From: Parazoarcus communis
GTDB lineage: Bacteria > Pseudomonadota > Gammaproteobacteria > Burkholderiales > Rhodocyclaceae
Assembly: GCF_003111645.1 (NCBI RefSeq)
Contig: NZ_CP022187.1
Span: forward strand, 1,178,001-1,242,000
Direction of reading: 5' to 3'
DNA length: 64,000 nucleotides
Below the pieces are notes generated by a model that saw nothing but the letters and a program-made list of their open reading frames with translations, made no database searches and was not told where the DNA came from. Every line of letters starts with the position of its first letter. Position 1 is the first letter of the stretch. Both the position numbers and the translations under genes were made by a program. Below, one piece after another: positions 57,601 through 64,000 of the stretch.

Positions 57601-57704
57601 TCTGCCTGCTGGCGGAGTTTCTCGCCCGCCGCAACCTCTCCGGCGATGCAACGCGTGTGAAAGTGCTGACAACACTCGCGGAGCGACTGGCCGAAGCGCC
57701 CTGA
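51663..57704 (+). CDS. Giant protein: two lipase-like domains, active CHAT protease, repeats
   Basis: 2013 residues. The first alpha/beta hydrolase (about 200-330) has the nucleophile elbow VTHSRGG (S297); the second (about 600-830) is PGAP1/LCAT-like with [10 protein letters not shown] and LAHSMGG (S712). A domain of unknown type follows (about 1000-1290, [13 protein letters not shown]). A caspase-like CHAT domain (about 1310-1655) has both catalytic residues: H1519 in INAHG and C1562/C1563 in INCCHL. The C-terminal 350 residues are helical and may be TPR-like. The protein combines likely membrane-lipid and protein hydrolysis and is the main candidate effector of the island. I know no named protein with this order. 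Confidence 0.82.
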   Translation: MADPITTTRIRFPVAASRSEAPGSANLTLPAALTRPASRGDRAPTPLVDNIEVLGSWDLAPVRRSADASQQAEVSEDTTLLALEAADGTTIFMRTDALAERIAQVQPDALLPDGSIDFARFRDRDATTRGLGDWIWRRVIALRLKPDGIIDLAQEKAREWLGDKAGNAAMEVATLAGTKALMWAIESQLADEPGLYHWRTGAALQPTDRCTADDARLAPLAAGGAPALVFIHGTASHTLGGFGDLVCSREWKALTRSFGDQVYGYEHRTFSESPIDNAIALLEVLPPGARLNLVTHSRGGLVGDLLCLAPPPPGGTDANLERLIRSYQRMPRTDELEAEEANPALREARLAFVTDEQARLRRLVSLLQQKRPVIERYVRVASPARGTALLSDNLDVFLSGLLALVRKLGSVAIGAAAGALATPAAGEAARRASDKALKCLARVVTEVAQNRVQPQLVPGIEAMLPEAPMGMLLGSAASAPGVRMAVIAGDIEGGNLLKRIGVMFTDWMFFDQARNDLVVDTASMYGGVALAAKARAIFVRGAEVSHFSYFRDATLNEGQPLPQALREWLQAGTQDALPHWKPLLEIAPAPAPLRGERAKVAPNSRPVVVYLPGIMGSELTANGDSVWLNFLSMGFGGLARIAIDSGEKVEPDDVVRLAYGKLKNHLHDRHYVETFTYDWRQPLSTLGTRFAASLSDILARHPDQPVRILAHSMGGLVVRAAFAHDPGLWERIVARDGGRLVMMGTPNHGAHLMVQTLFGLSDTIRMLARLDTRHAMPEVLKIIGAFQGAINLLPAPDFVDTGGYAGEPFYRADEWERLATFNNDFWFGKRLCGRPSAAALDATHNIWKGLADAAWMRHKPERLHYVYGKADATPCGLMEQRRPDGSTLNLLIAETPFGDGSVTWRSGKLSAIPADNCWLMPVDHTGLANTPKYFSDIDALLEGRQPALKRLPQTRGEEATSAAVRTRRAGPPPGWPGEDEAILNILGSHPEVGEAPVPKATLKVRVAARDLRFVHVPVLCGHYRDDPIAGAEWAIDSCLVNGALTHRKQLGIHSGELGGATIVLMPRSIEERKRQTGRGAVVVGLGPMGKLGAAGVTEAVRAGVLRYLLHAGDRYGEECALQPEQVSATAPLALPLASVLIGSNSAAQLEIAESVKAVVLGVLFANRDFNRSRAARGEREVRVTRLELIELYLDTAISAAHAVRKLEHMLERELQQVDTQLEAASELHFGMGMRQRLYMGSGGSYWPRLQVTDADRDGTECDEDCFVPRISNPIPPHILTRILKVYGCGGDQPDTPPLTGFDLPPDTRPARKLRFTYMGEKARAESVSPVRQPGAVETLIDETLGSYASTQYAPGGGFGNTLFQLLVPLEFKSAARKTDRLMLVVDRMTANLPWELLETDGAPMVLKTRMVRQFVTNEFRREVIRPDGLNACVISNPSTEGYHAQFGGPDWKPRIGADGKPEPDRLPSLPGAAEEGDAIIAALERANYTVTHAPPDCRASDVFTRLFSGRWRIVVINAHGIFGKRGRDGSYRSGVVLSDGLLLSAREIDLMETVPELVFINCCHLAKGGSGGGRLAAGLSQELISMGVRCIVAAGWEVRDDAAKLFATRFFEQMLEHGASFGDAVHRARKDTFAEYGDCNTWGAYQAYGDPDFRLRHVHREPTDNYPLTAPEELLDWLEQRHLDAHIQTANSVRFSDLQQRIDARFAALPEGWKRRADVQQALGRLLADYPLKDSFAGAHAAYLNAVRTDSSDMKVPFSAIEQLINLESREAERLCNPGPEQDLQAARALADSAVRRARALAAFAACTGAGSDVPGAADAPAPNMERMAITGSAYKRQAIVMLRGGAAWDEISTVLQAARDAYQAGEGQPGPSPWNPYACINRLQLDALVTRPSSRRDDPTPLIETCQLAARGNFELSYRFFDAVASADATLAAWLLGVRPAGGRRDRQHDASELFEAYRAAMVQVAHSPRELASVRGQICLLAEFLARRNLSGDATRVKVLTTLAERLAEAP

Positions 57705-57812
57705 ACCCGCGTGCGGGCCCGCCCTGTTCGCACACACTGCAGAAGCAGACTATGTTTGAATGATGACGCACGACATACCCTGCAGTGATCCGCGACCATG
57801 GGGGAGGCCAGG

Positions 57813-58796
57813 ATGCAAGGCATTTTCGTCAGTTACCGCCGTCAGGACAGCCAGAGCGCAGCCGGTCGCCTCAGCGATCACCTGAAGGAGCACCTTGCCG
57901 GGGTGCCGATCTTTCGCGACGTGGAGACGATCGAACCCGGCGTGGACTTCCTCGACGCCATCGGGCGGGCGCTGCAGTCGTGCGGCGTGCTGATTGCCGT
58001 CATCGGCCCGCGCTGGGCATCGATCACCGACGACAAAGGGCAGCGTCGGCTCGAAGACCCCAACGACTACACCCGTCTGGAGATCGCCACCGCGCTCAAG
58101 CGCGAGGGTGTGCGCGTGATTCCGGTGCTGGTGGACGGCGCCGGCGTCCCGAGCGGCGACGTACTGCCCCCGGACCTCCAGAGCCTCGTGCGGCGCAACG
58201 CCATCGAACTCTCGGACAAACGCTGGGAGTACGACGTCTCGCAGCTGGTGAACACCCTGCGCAGCGTGCTCGCCATTCCAGACCCTGTCCCGGAGCCCAC
58301 CCCGGAACCCGCTCCAGTGCCAAAGCCACCGGCCGAGGTCAGGGAGACCCGTCACAGATACTGGATCGTCGCAGCCGTTGTCGTGCTGGCCGTCATCGGC
58401 TATGCAATCGAAGAGCCCCTCCCCACAGACATCGAAAACCTCGACCCGTTGGCGGATGTAACCCAGAGCGAGCACGACCCCGACAGGGTGACGGCGGTCC
58501 CTGATCTTCCCGCCAGCGTACCGCTTCTGACCGGCCTCTGGCACGACAACGAGGGCGGCCGCTACGAGATCTCGCAGCAAGGCAATCAGCTCATCATCCA
58601 GGGCATGAGCCCAGATGGTTACGTTTCAGGCTCGGCCGTCCTGCGGGGCTCGCGCGGCGAAGGTGCCTACACCTTGAATGGTCATCCACTGCAGAGCAGC
58701 TTTGTCGTCTCTCCGGACGGCACCCGCATGGAGGTCGCCATTCGCGACCCCGCAAGTGGTGAGCGCGATTTCGGTGTGCTGATCAGGATGCGTTGA
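57813..58796 (+). CDS. TIR-domain protein with membrane anchor and C-terminal sensor-like domain
   Basis: 327 residues from ATG 57813, after a GGGGAGG site. The TIR domain (1-~155) begins GIFVSYRRQDSQSAAGRL and has the probable catalytic Glu E90 in DYTRLEIATAL. A Pro/Glu linker (about 158-182) leads to one membrane helix (about 187-205, YWIVAAVVVLAVIGYAI). The rest (about 215-327) is a small beta-rich domain (LTGLWHDNEGGRYEISQQGN) that would lie outside the cytoplasm. The design suggests a membrane sensor that controls a cytoplasmic NAD-degrading TIR. It lies about 110 bases after the giant gene. Confidence 0.83.
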   Translation: MQGIFVSYRRQDSQSAAGRLSDHLKEHLAGVPIFRDVETIEPGVDFLDAIGRALQSCGVLIAVIGPRWASITDDKGQRRLEDPNDYTRLEIATALKREGVRVIPVLVDGAGVPSGDVLPPDLQSLVRRNAIELSDKRWEYDVSQLVNTLRSVLAIPDPVPEPTPEPAPVPKPPAEVRETRHRYWIVAAVVVLAVIGYAIEEPLPTDIENLDPLADVTQSEHDPDRVTAVPDLPASVPLLTGLWHDNEGGRYEISQQGNQLIIQGMSPDGYVSGSAVLRGSRGEGAYTLNGHPLQSSFVVSPDGTRMEVAIRDPASGERDFGVLIRMR

Positions 58797-58833
58797 GAGC
58801 AGGCGCAGATCAGCCGGCACACTGCCAGCTTTC

Positions 58834-59454
58834 CTAGACCCGATAGCCCTCTTCGGCCAGCACCTGACGCACTGCCCTACGAGTGAGCATGCGGGTGTAG
58901 TGCGCCAGACAGCTCGGTGGCAGTGCGATGTCGCTGCGGGTGGCCCAGAACTCGACGTAGAACAGGGCCGCATCGGCAATCGTCAAGCAGTCGCCGACGG
59001 CGTAATCCCGACCGTCCAGCACGTCGTTCATCACCGCGAAGCCCTGCTCCACGATCTCGCGCCCCTGCGCTTTCACGGCAGCGTGGTCAGCCGGGTTGGG
59101 GGTGAACTTATCGGTGGTAAAGATGCGGGCAAAGCCCTGCCCATGCACCGTACCCACCGCATGGTTCATCACTTCGAGCACCCGCGCCTGCCCTTCGGCG
59201 TCATCCGGCAGCAGCCCCCGCTTCGGCCAGCTGCGGGCAAGCCACCAGGCGATGGCGACGAAATCCGTCAGCGCAGTGCCATCGTCGCGCACCAGCGTCG
59301 GGATCGTGCCCTTGGGGTTGAGCGCACGGTAGGCCGCGGTGTCCTGGTCCCCCGCAAGCAGATTGACCAGATCAACTTCGAAAACGAGCTCAAGCTCTTC
59401 GAGCAGGATATGGATGCCGGTGGTGCACGAACCCGGGGTCATGTAGAACTTCAT
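58834..59454 (-). CDS. Glutathione S-transferase family protein
   Basis: 206 residues: thioredoxin-like N-terminal domain (MKFYMTPGSCTTGIHILLEE, PKGTIPTLVRDDGTAL) and a helical C-terminal domain with YAVGDCLTIADAALFY, the family's folding motif. It probably conjugates glutathione to electrophiles or acts as a glutathione-dependent isomerase. It is convergent with the TIR gene and marks the right edge of the island. Confidence 0.88.
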   Translation of the reverse strand: MKFYMTPGSCTTGIHILLEELELVFEVDLVNLLAGDQDTAAYRALNPKGTIPTLVRDDGTALTDFVAIAWWLARSWPKRGLLPDDAEGQARVLEVMNHAVGTVHGQGFARIFTTDKFTPNPADHAAVKAQGREIVEQGFAVMNDVLDGRDYAVGDCLTIADAALFYVEFWATRSDIALPPSCLAHYTRMLTRRAVRQVLAEEGYRV

Positions 59455-59591
59455 CGGATCCTCCTGTGTCGGGGCGCGGATGGCCGTTGCCCACGACGCA
59501 AGACACGTGCCTTGCGCACCTCAGGCACGAGCGGCCCCCGCAGGCGCCCGCAGCCCGTGGATGGCCGGATTATCGTGCGAAGGCTTGCGTC

Positions 59592-59640
59592 CGCTTGTGC
59601 GCGCTATGCGACAAGCACTGCGCGCCGTGTCGCACAAGCG
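59592..59640. repeat. Nested inverted repeat upstream of the GST gene
   Basis: CGCTTGTGCG at 59592-59601 and CGCACAAGCG at 59631-59640 are perfect 10-base inverted arms; inside them TGCGACA (59607-59613) and TGTCGCA (59628-59634) form a second pair. The 234-base gap here lies between the hypothetical gene and the GST gene, both on the minus strand, so this may be an operator for the GST gene or a terminator hairpin. Confidence 0.55.
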
Positions 59641-59688
59641 ACCTTTGCCGGGGTAATTCTTCGCCGCTGGCTTAGGCCCCGATCTCCG

Positions 59689-60039
59689 CTACGAAGCCCC
59701 GCGCAGCACGCCGGCATCGCGCAACATCGCCTTGTAGGCTTTCATCACCGGGCGCGAGATGGCGGTTTCGGCCAGCACGCGGTGTTCGTAGATCTCCGCC
59801 ACCAGCGCCTCGCGCTCGCCAGCGCGTGCGCGTGCGATCAGGGCGTGCATGTCCTCGCCCAGCAGCCTGCCGGCGCGATGGCGCGTGCTGTCGTACAGCA
59901 GCGGGATCGTGTCCTTGTCACCCGGCCCCATCCTGCACTTGCCATCGAGAATCTTGAGCATCACCGTGGTCGTGCAGTCGATGTCCGACGGGTCCGAGAG
60001 GTGGGCCGCAGCCCATTCGACGATCTGATCCGGCAACAT
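59689..60039 (-). CDS. Conserved hypothetical protein
   Basis: 116 residues starting MLPDQIVEWAAAHLSDPSDI. It contains CTTTVMLKILDGKCRMGPGD, LLYDSTRHRAGRLLGEDMHA and a basic helical C-terminus (PVMKAYKAMLRDAG). I do not recognise a domain. It is divergent from lysS, with about 160 bases between the starts. Confidence 0.65.
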   Translation of the reverse strand: MLPDQIVEWAAAHLSDPSDIDCTTTVMLKILDGKCRMGPGDKDTIPLLYDSTRHRAGRLLGEDMHALIARARAGEREALVAEIYEHRVLAETAISRPVMKAYKAMLRDAGVLRGAS

Positions 60040-60198
60040 CCTGGGCTCCCTGTTCCGGTGACTGGCCGCTTTTCAGAGCAAAAAATGCGCCATCTCCCGC
60101 CTCTTCATCCACGTCCGCCACGTTTTTCTGCAACGCCGATTTGCTACCGACTGGCGCGCCTGCGACAATTACGCACTTGATTACATTGCCGATGACTC

Positions 60199-61701
60199 AT
60201 GTCCGACCAGAACGCACCACTCAACGCCCAGGACGAAAACCATCTCATCGCCGAACGCCGCGAGAAACTCGCGCAATGGCGTCAGACTGGCCGCGCCTTC
60301 CCCAACGACTTCTCGCGTGAGAATACCGCGGGCAAGCTTGACGAGCTCTACTCCGAAAAAGAACCGGAAGTGCTCGAGGCTACGCCGGTCGAGGTCAAGG
60401 TTGCCGGCCGCGTCATGCTCAAGCGCGTCATGGGCAAGGCGAGCTTCATCACCATTCAGGATCTGTCCGGTCGCATCCAGCTCTACGTCCAGCGCGACAG
60501 CGTGGGCGAAGACGTCTATGCCGACTTCAAGCACTGGGACATCGGCGATATCGTCGGCTGCGTCGGCACCCTGTTCAAGACCAAGACCGGCGAGCTCACG
60601 GTCAAGGCCAGCGAAATCCGCCTGCTCACCAAGAGCCTGCGCCCGCTGCCCGACAAGTTCCATGGCCTCACCGACCAGGAAACCAAGTACCGTCAGCGCT
60701 ATGTCGACCTGATCATGAGCGAAGAGTCGCGCTTCACCTTCGTGGCACGCAGCCGCCTGGTGCAGTCGATCCGCAACTACATGACCGGACACAACTTCCT
60801 CGAAGTCGAAACGCCGATGATGCACCCCATCCCCGGCGGCGCATCAGCCAAGCCCTTCGTCACCCACCACAACGCGCTGGACATGGAACTCTTCCTGCGC
60901 ATCGCGCCCGAGCTCTACCTCAAGCGTCTGGTGGTCGGTGGTTTCGAGAAGGTGTTCGAGGTTAACCGCAACTTCCGCAACGAAGGCCTCTCGCCGCGTC
61001 ACAACCCCGAATTCACCATGATGGAGTTCTACGAGGCGTACGCGAACTACCGCACGCTGATGGACTTCACCGAAGGCCTCATCCGCCACGCCGCGCGCGA
61101 AGCACTCGGCACCGAGACCTTCACCTATCAGGGCCGCGAACTCGACCTGTCCAAGCCCTTCCACCGCCTGACCATCGTCGAAGCCATCCGCAAGTACCAC
61201 CCCGGCTTCAGCGTCGAGCAACTCGCCGACGCCGACTGGGTCAAGCAGAAGATCAAGGACTTCGGCGAGCCGGTGAAAGCCGGCGGCATCGGCAGCCTGC
61301 AGCTGCAACTGTTCGAAGCCTGCGCCGAAGCCGAGCTGTGGGAACCCACCTACATCATCGACTACCCGGTCGAAGTCAGCCCGCTGGCCCGCGCCTCGGA
61401 TTCCGACCCGGAAATCACCGAGCGCTTCGAGCTTTTCATCGTCGGCCGCGAAATCGCCAACGGCTTCTCCGAGCTCAACGACCCCGAAGACCAGGCCGCC
61501 CGCTTCCGCGCGCAAGCCAGTGCAAAGGACGCCGGCGACGAAGAAGCCATGTATTACGACGCCGACTACATCCGCGCCCTCGAATTCGGCCTGCCCCCCA
61601 CAGGCGGCTGCGGCATCGGCATCGACCGCCTGGTCATGCTGCTCACCGACAGCCCGGCCATTCGCGACGTGATCCTGTTCCCGCAGATGCGGGCGGAGTA
61701 A
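60199..61701 (+). CDS. lysS: Lysyl-tRNA synthetase (class II)
   Basis: 500 residues, normal for LysS. The N-terminal OB-fold anticodon-binding domain (about 70-180) has [20 protein letters not shown]; the class II catalytic domain has motif 2 [20 protein letters not shown] and motif 3 [20 protein letters not shown]. It charges tRNA-Lys with lysine in the cytoplasm. A terminator follows 35 bases after the stop, so it is monocistronic at its 3' end. Its adjacency marks a stable chromosomal backbone beside the island. Confidence 0.97.
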   Translation: MSDQNAPLNAQDENHLIAERREKLAQWRQTGRAFPNDFSRENTAGKLDELYSEKEPEVLEATPVEVKVAGRVMLKRVMGKASFITIQDLSGRIQLYVQRDSVGEDVYADFKHWDIGDIVGCVGTLFKTKTGELTVKASEIRLLTKSLRPLPDKFHGLTDQETKYRQRYVDLIMSEESRFTFVARSRLVQSIRNYMTGHNFLEVETPMMHPIPGGASAKPFVTHHNALDMELFLRIAPELYLKRLVVGGFEKVFEVNRNFRNEGLSPRHNPEFTMMEFYEAYANYRTLMDFTEGLIRHAAREALGTETFTYQGRELDLSKPFHRLTIVEAIRKYHPGFSVEQLADADWVKQKIKDFGEPVKAGGIGSLQLQLFEACAEAELWEPTYIIDYPVEVSPLARASDSDPEITERFELFIVGREIANGFSELNDPEDQAARFRAQASAKDAGDEEAMYYDADYIRALEFGLPPTGGCGIGIDRLVMLLTDSPAIRDVILFPQMRAE

Positions 61702-61736
61702 GCGGTCGGTTCATCTGGCGAACAACGCTGACCCAG

Positions 61737-61769
61737 AACCCGCATGGCTGATGGTCTTGCGGGTTTCTT
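61737..61769 (+). terminator. Rho-independent terminator after lysS
   Basis: AACCCGCA and TGCGGGTT pair around a 13-base loop, followed by a T-rich stretch (TTCTTATA). It lies 35 bases after the lysS stop codon. Confidence 0.7.
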
Positions 61770-61783
61770 ATACAAGCAAGCAA

Positions 61784-61808
61784 AATCAAAGGGGTCAGAG
61801 TCGTTTGT
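61784..61808. repeat. Dispersed motif AATCAAAGGGGTCAGAGTCG
   Basis: A short sequence (continuing TTTG) resembles the motif often seen beside REP-associated transposase genes in betaproteobacteria. No transposase gene or second copy is present in the window, so this would be an isolated remnant. Based on memory of the motif only. Confidence 0.35.
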
Positions 61809-61895
61809 TTCATGCATCTGCTGCTTTCAGCTGACTCAACCGACGGCGTCGGCGCGAACGGCTGACGCGCAGCGACCCGCGTTATCGCATCGCCC

Positions 61896-62765
61896 ATGAA
61901 TACAACCGCTTTTGTCCTCGTCGTTACCGGCGCATTACTGCACGCACTCTGGAACCTGTGCGCAAAAAAGGCCTCAGGCGGCCTGCACTTCGTTTGGCTG
62001 TTTGGAGTCGTCAGCCTGATTGTGTCCTTCCCGTTCGGATGGGTCGCGTGGTCAGAACATTCGCAACAACTCGGCGTTCAGGCATGGCTTGCCATCATTG
62101 CCAGCGGGATCGTGCACGGCGCGTATTCGCTCGTACTGCAGAAGGGCTATCGTGAAAGCGACTTTTCGATCGTTTACCCATTGGCACGTGGAACGGGGCC
62201 TTTGTTTGCTGTCCTCGGTGCGATCATCGTTCTGGGTGAAGCGCCCAGTCTGCGCGGCTGGCTGGGTATCCTCGCGATTCTGACAGGCATCTTCCTGATT
62301 TCCGGTGCGGCGCAGGCGCTTCTCATCCCCTCACCGAGGGCCCGGGCAGGCCTGCTGTGGGGCGCCATCACCGGACTGTTCATTGCCAGCTACACCGTCA
62401 TTGACGGTTGGGCAATCAAGGCGCTCGGTATTGCGCCCGTGCTCTACTACGTTCTGGTTCTCGCCTTGCGCACCGTCATCCTTGCGCCGCAAGCGCTGCG
62501 TAACCCTGACGCGCTCCGCACTCAATGGTCTGCGAATGGCCGCTACATCATTGCGGTCGGGGTGCTTTCGCCTCTGGCATACATCCTGGTTCTGTTCGCA
62601 CTGACAATCGCACCGCTGAGTTACGTTGCGCCAGTTCGCGAACTCTCCATGCTGCTCGGCGTGCTGTTTGGCGCCAAGCTGCTGCGCGAGTCATTTTCGC
62701 TATCGCGTGGCATCGGTACGGCGTGCATGGTCGCAGGTGTCGTGCTGCTGGCCGGCATTCAGTGA
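61896..62765 (+). CDS. EamA/DMT-family permease
   Basis: 289 residues with about ten hydrophobic segments in two repeats. ALLHALWNLCAKKASGG at the start and FSIVYPLARGTGPLFAVLGA in the first half are typical of the EamA group. The second half starts near GLLWGAITGLFIASYTVIDG. Substrate unknown. It is unrelated in detail to the EamA permease at 1829. Confidence 0.87.
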   Translation: MNTTAFVLVVTGALLHALWNLCAKKASGGLHFVWLFGVVSLIVSFPFGWVAWSEHSQQLGVQAWLAIIASGIVHGAYSLVLQKGYRESDFSIVYPLARGTGPLFAVLGAIIVLGEAPSLRGWLGILAILTGIFLISGAAQALLIPSPRARAGLLWGAITGLFIASYTVIDGWAIKALGIAPVLYYVLVLALRTVILAPQALRNPDALRTQWSANGRYIIAVGVLSPLAYILVLFALTIAPLSYVAPVRELSMLLGVLFGAKLLRESFSLSRGIGTACMVAGVVLLAGIQ

Positions 62766-62816
62766 GGACGCAAAAAGGGCCAACGGGGCGAGACGCCACG
62801 GGTCCTTGTCAGCGCT

Positions 62817-63467
62817 TCAGCCCAGCCTAGAGAAACGACCTGTTTCGAGAAACGCCCTCACCGCCCGATGGCATGCGCGGCTGACAAGCATCGCGGAGTG
62901 CCCCAGGCGCAGCTCGATGTGATCGCGCAGACCGTCGATGCGGGTTTCGGCGACGCTCACCACGCCGTCGTTGGGTCGCCCGAGACCGGGAAAGAGCATC
63001 CCTGCACCGAAACTGCGCGTCCCAGCGATCATGCCTGTATCGATGCTTTCGGGGATTCCGCCCGGCGCAGCCATCCATTCCCCGAGCACCCGTCCGGTGA
63101 CCCATCTCAGCACCGTAATCCTCCGCAGCACGCGCGCACAGTGGGAGCCGGCTACCGGCGAGCCCAGCAGCACCACCCGTCCGATCCGCGCATCGCGCCG
63201 TTGTGCGAGCATCGCAAGGATTACCAGACCGCCCTGACTGTGCCCCACAAGGTGAATCGGCGCGCCCTCGATTGCCGCGACGCGCTTCGCCAGCGCGCTG
63301 GCATTGTCTGCCAGCCCCCTGCGCACTGAGGGATAGGAGAAGGTCTCGACCCGGTAGCCTGCCTCTTCGAACCAGCGGCGATGAAGTGCGAACACGATGC
63401 CGTGCATCCACAGACCGTGGACCAGCACAACGGTGGCGGGTGAGGATGACGGGGTTTGCTGTGACAT
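62817..63467 (-). CDS. Alpha/beta hydrolase (lipase-like)
   Basis: 216 residues from ATG 63467. The oxyanion segment VVLVHGLWMHG and the nucleophile elbow VGHSQGGLV are clear; the late His is in GHSAMLVSRACHRAV. The pattern of a small PGAP1/lipase-like protein with a cap region missing suggests an esterase acting on lipid or ester substrates. No signal peptide is visible. It is convergent with the EamA gene. Confidence 0.83.
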   Translation of the reverse strand: MSQQTPSSSPATVVLVHGLWMHGIVFALHRRWFEEAGYRVETFSYPSVRRGLADNASALAKRVAAIEGAPIHLVGHSQGGLVILAMLAQRRDARIGRVVLLGSPVAGSHCARVLRRITVLRWVTGRVLGEWMAAPGGIPESIDTGMIAGTRSFGAGMLFPGLGRPNDGVVSVAETRIDGLRDHIELRLGHSAMLVSRACHRAVRAFLETGRFSRLG

Positions 63468-63685
63468 GGCCGGTGCAGGATAGCGCATGTGGTGGCGTTT
63501 TCAGCCCGCAGCGCGCGCCATTTCGAGCGGCGCTGATGCCGGAACCACGTGCCTCGCTCAGCCAGGCAAGGGCCAGCGACTGATCGCATCGCGGTATGTA
63601 AAATGAAGCGATCCACTGCTGACAAACGCGAAAGGTTTTATCCGCCTTTCTACGCCGAAGCGTTCATCCAGAGGGCAGACACATC

Positions 63686-64000
63686 ATGGGCGTCCGGGTT
63701 GTTCGGTTGGGTACTCCAAGGACTGAAGGAGAAGGCACGCGCATCGGCACGGTGAGGCGTCCTCCACGCGGCGTGCCCAGGAGCGAATTCGCTACGCAGA
63801 ACTGGTATGACGTCTGGCTCCCCAATCTTTCACCAAGCGCTGAACTCGTCAAGCTTGCCCTGGCGGCTGAGTCGGAGAAGGACTGGAGCGCCTTCGTCAG
63901 GAAATTCCGCGCTGAAATGGCCGAGCCGGAGAAGAGCCGGGTTCTTGATCTTCTTGCGGCCCTGTCTCATGGCAGCAATTTCTCTGTCGGCTGCTACTGT
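63686..64000 (+). CDS. DUF488 protein, 5' part (cut by window edge)
   Basis: ATG 63686 opens a frame that runs to the window end without a stop (105 codons). The sequence MGVRVVRLGTPRTEGEGTRI, then RRPPRGVPRSEFATQNWYDV and ending SHGSNFSVGCYC, matches DUF488, a small family whose conserved C-terminal Cys region (VGCYCEDE-like) starts just at the edge. Function is not known. A GAAAGG/CCTTTC inverted repeat lies about 40 bases upstream. Confidence 0.8.
   Translation, partial: MGVRVVRLGTPRTEGEGTRIGTVRRPPRGVPRSEFATQNWYDVWLPNLSPSAELVKLALAAESEKDWSAFVRKFRAEMAEPEKSRVLDLLAALSHGSNFSVGCYC

Overview
The window is a stretch of high-GC bacterial chromosome with dense coding, short intergenic gaps and many 4-base ATGA start/stop overlaps. 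Gene content points to a betaproteobacterium, most likely of the Azoarcus/Thauera (Rhodocyclales) type. That placement is an inference from overall gene style, not from a marker gene. I see no rRNA, tRNA, integrase, insertion sequence or CRISPR array.

Layout. 1-13 kb is ordinary accessory and housekeeping content: the end of a TRAP transporter with an M24 peptidase, an EamA permease, a SHOCT-domain protein, a LysR regulator divergent from a ureohydrolase, a broken ankyrin-repeat gene, small VOC and YdhR-like proteins, the CbpA/CbpM chaperone pair, a LysE exporter, a ZIP metal transporter and a methyltransferase. A large ACP / fatty-acyl-AMP ligase / acyltransferase fusion lies at 11.7-14.6 kb on the minus strand. 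Divergent from it, a cobalamin riboswitch precedes a three-gene operon: an exported, membrane-anchored CobN/HmuS-type chelatase, an ExbB-like protein and a DUF2149 protein. At 20.5-25.7 kb a CheB-CheR-PAS fusion overlaps a PAS-GGDEF-EAL protein that ends in a zinc-binding (CZB) domain. 25.7-32 kb holds small enzymes, exported proteins and transporters.

At 32.1-42 kb a ten-gene region encodes the URC route of uracil catabolism (Urc1-like GTP cyclohydrolase II family protein, Urc4/DUF1688, uracil phosphoribosyltransferase), a RutR-type TetR regulator, a BMP-family nucleobase/nucleoside ABC importer and a cytosine deaminase. The promoter of the first gene carries a perfect RutR-type operator core, so import, deamination, degradation and regulation appear to form one circuit.

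The most striking part is 43.8-58.8 kb, a seven-gene island on one strand: a DUF4062 + degenerate-STAND protein, a MoxR AAA+ ATPase, a vWA protein, a 1145-residue protein with two deoxyribosyltransferase-like domains, a TIR domain and a catalytically dead CHAT domain, a caspase-like protease, a 2013-residue protein with two lipase-like domains and an intact CHAT protease, and a TIR protein with a membrane anchor. This matches the general design of predicted MoxR-vWA-VMAP conflict systems, in which a chaperone-like ATPase module gates proteolytic and NAD-targeting effectors. This exact layout is not one I recognise. The rest of the window (58.8-64 kb) returns to a GST, lysS, an EamA permease, an alpha/beta hydrolase and the start of a DUF488 gene cut by the window edge.
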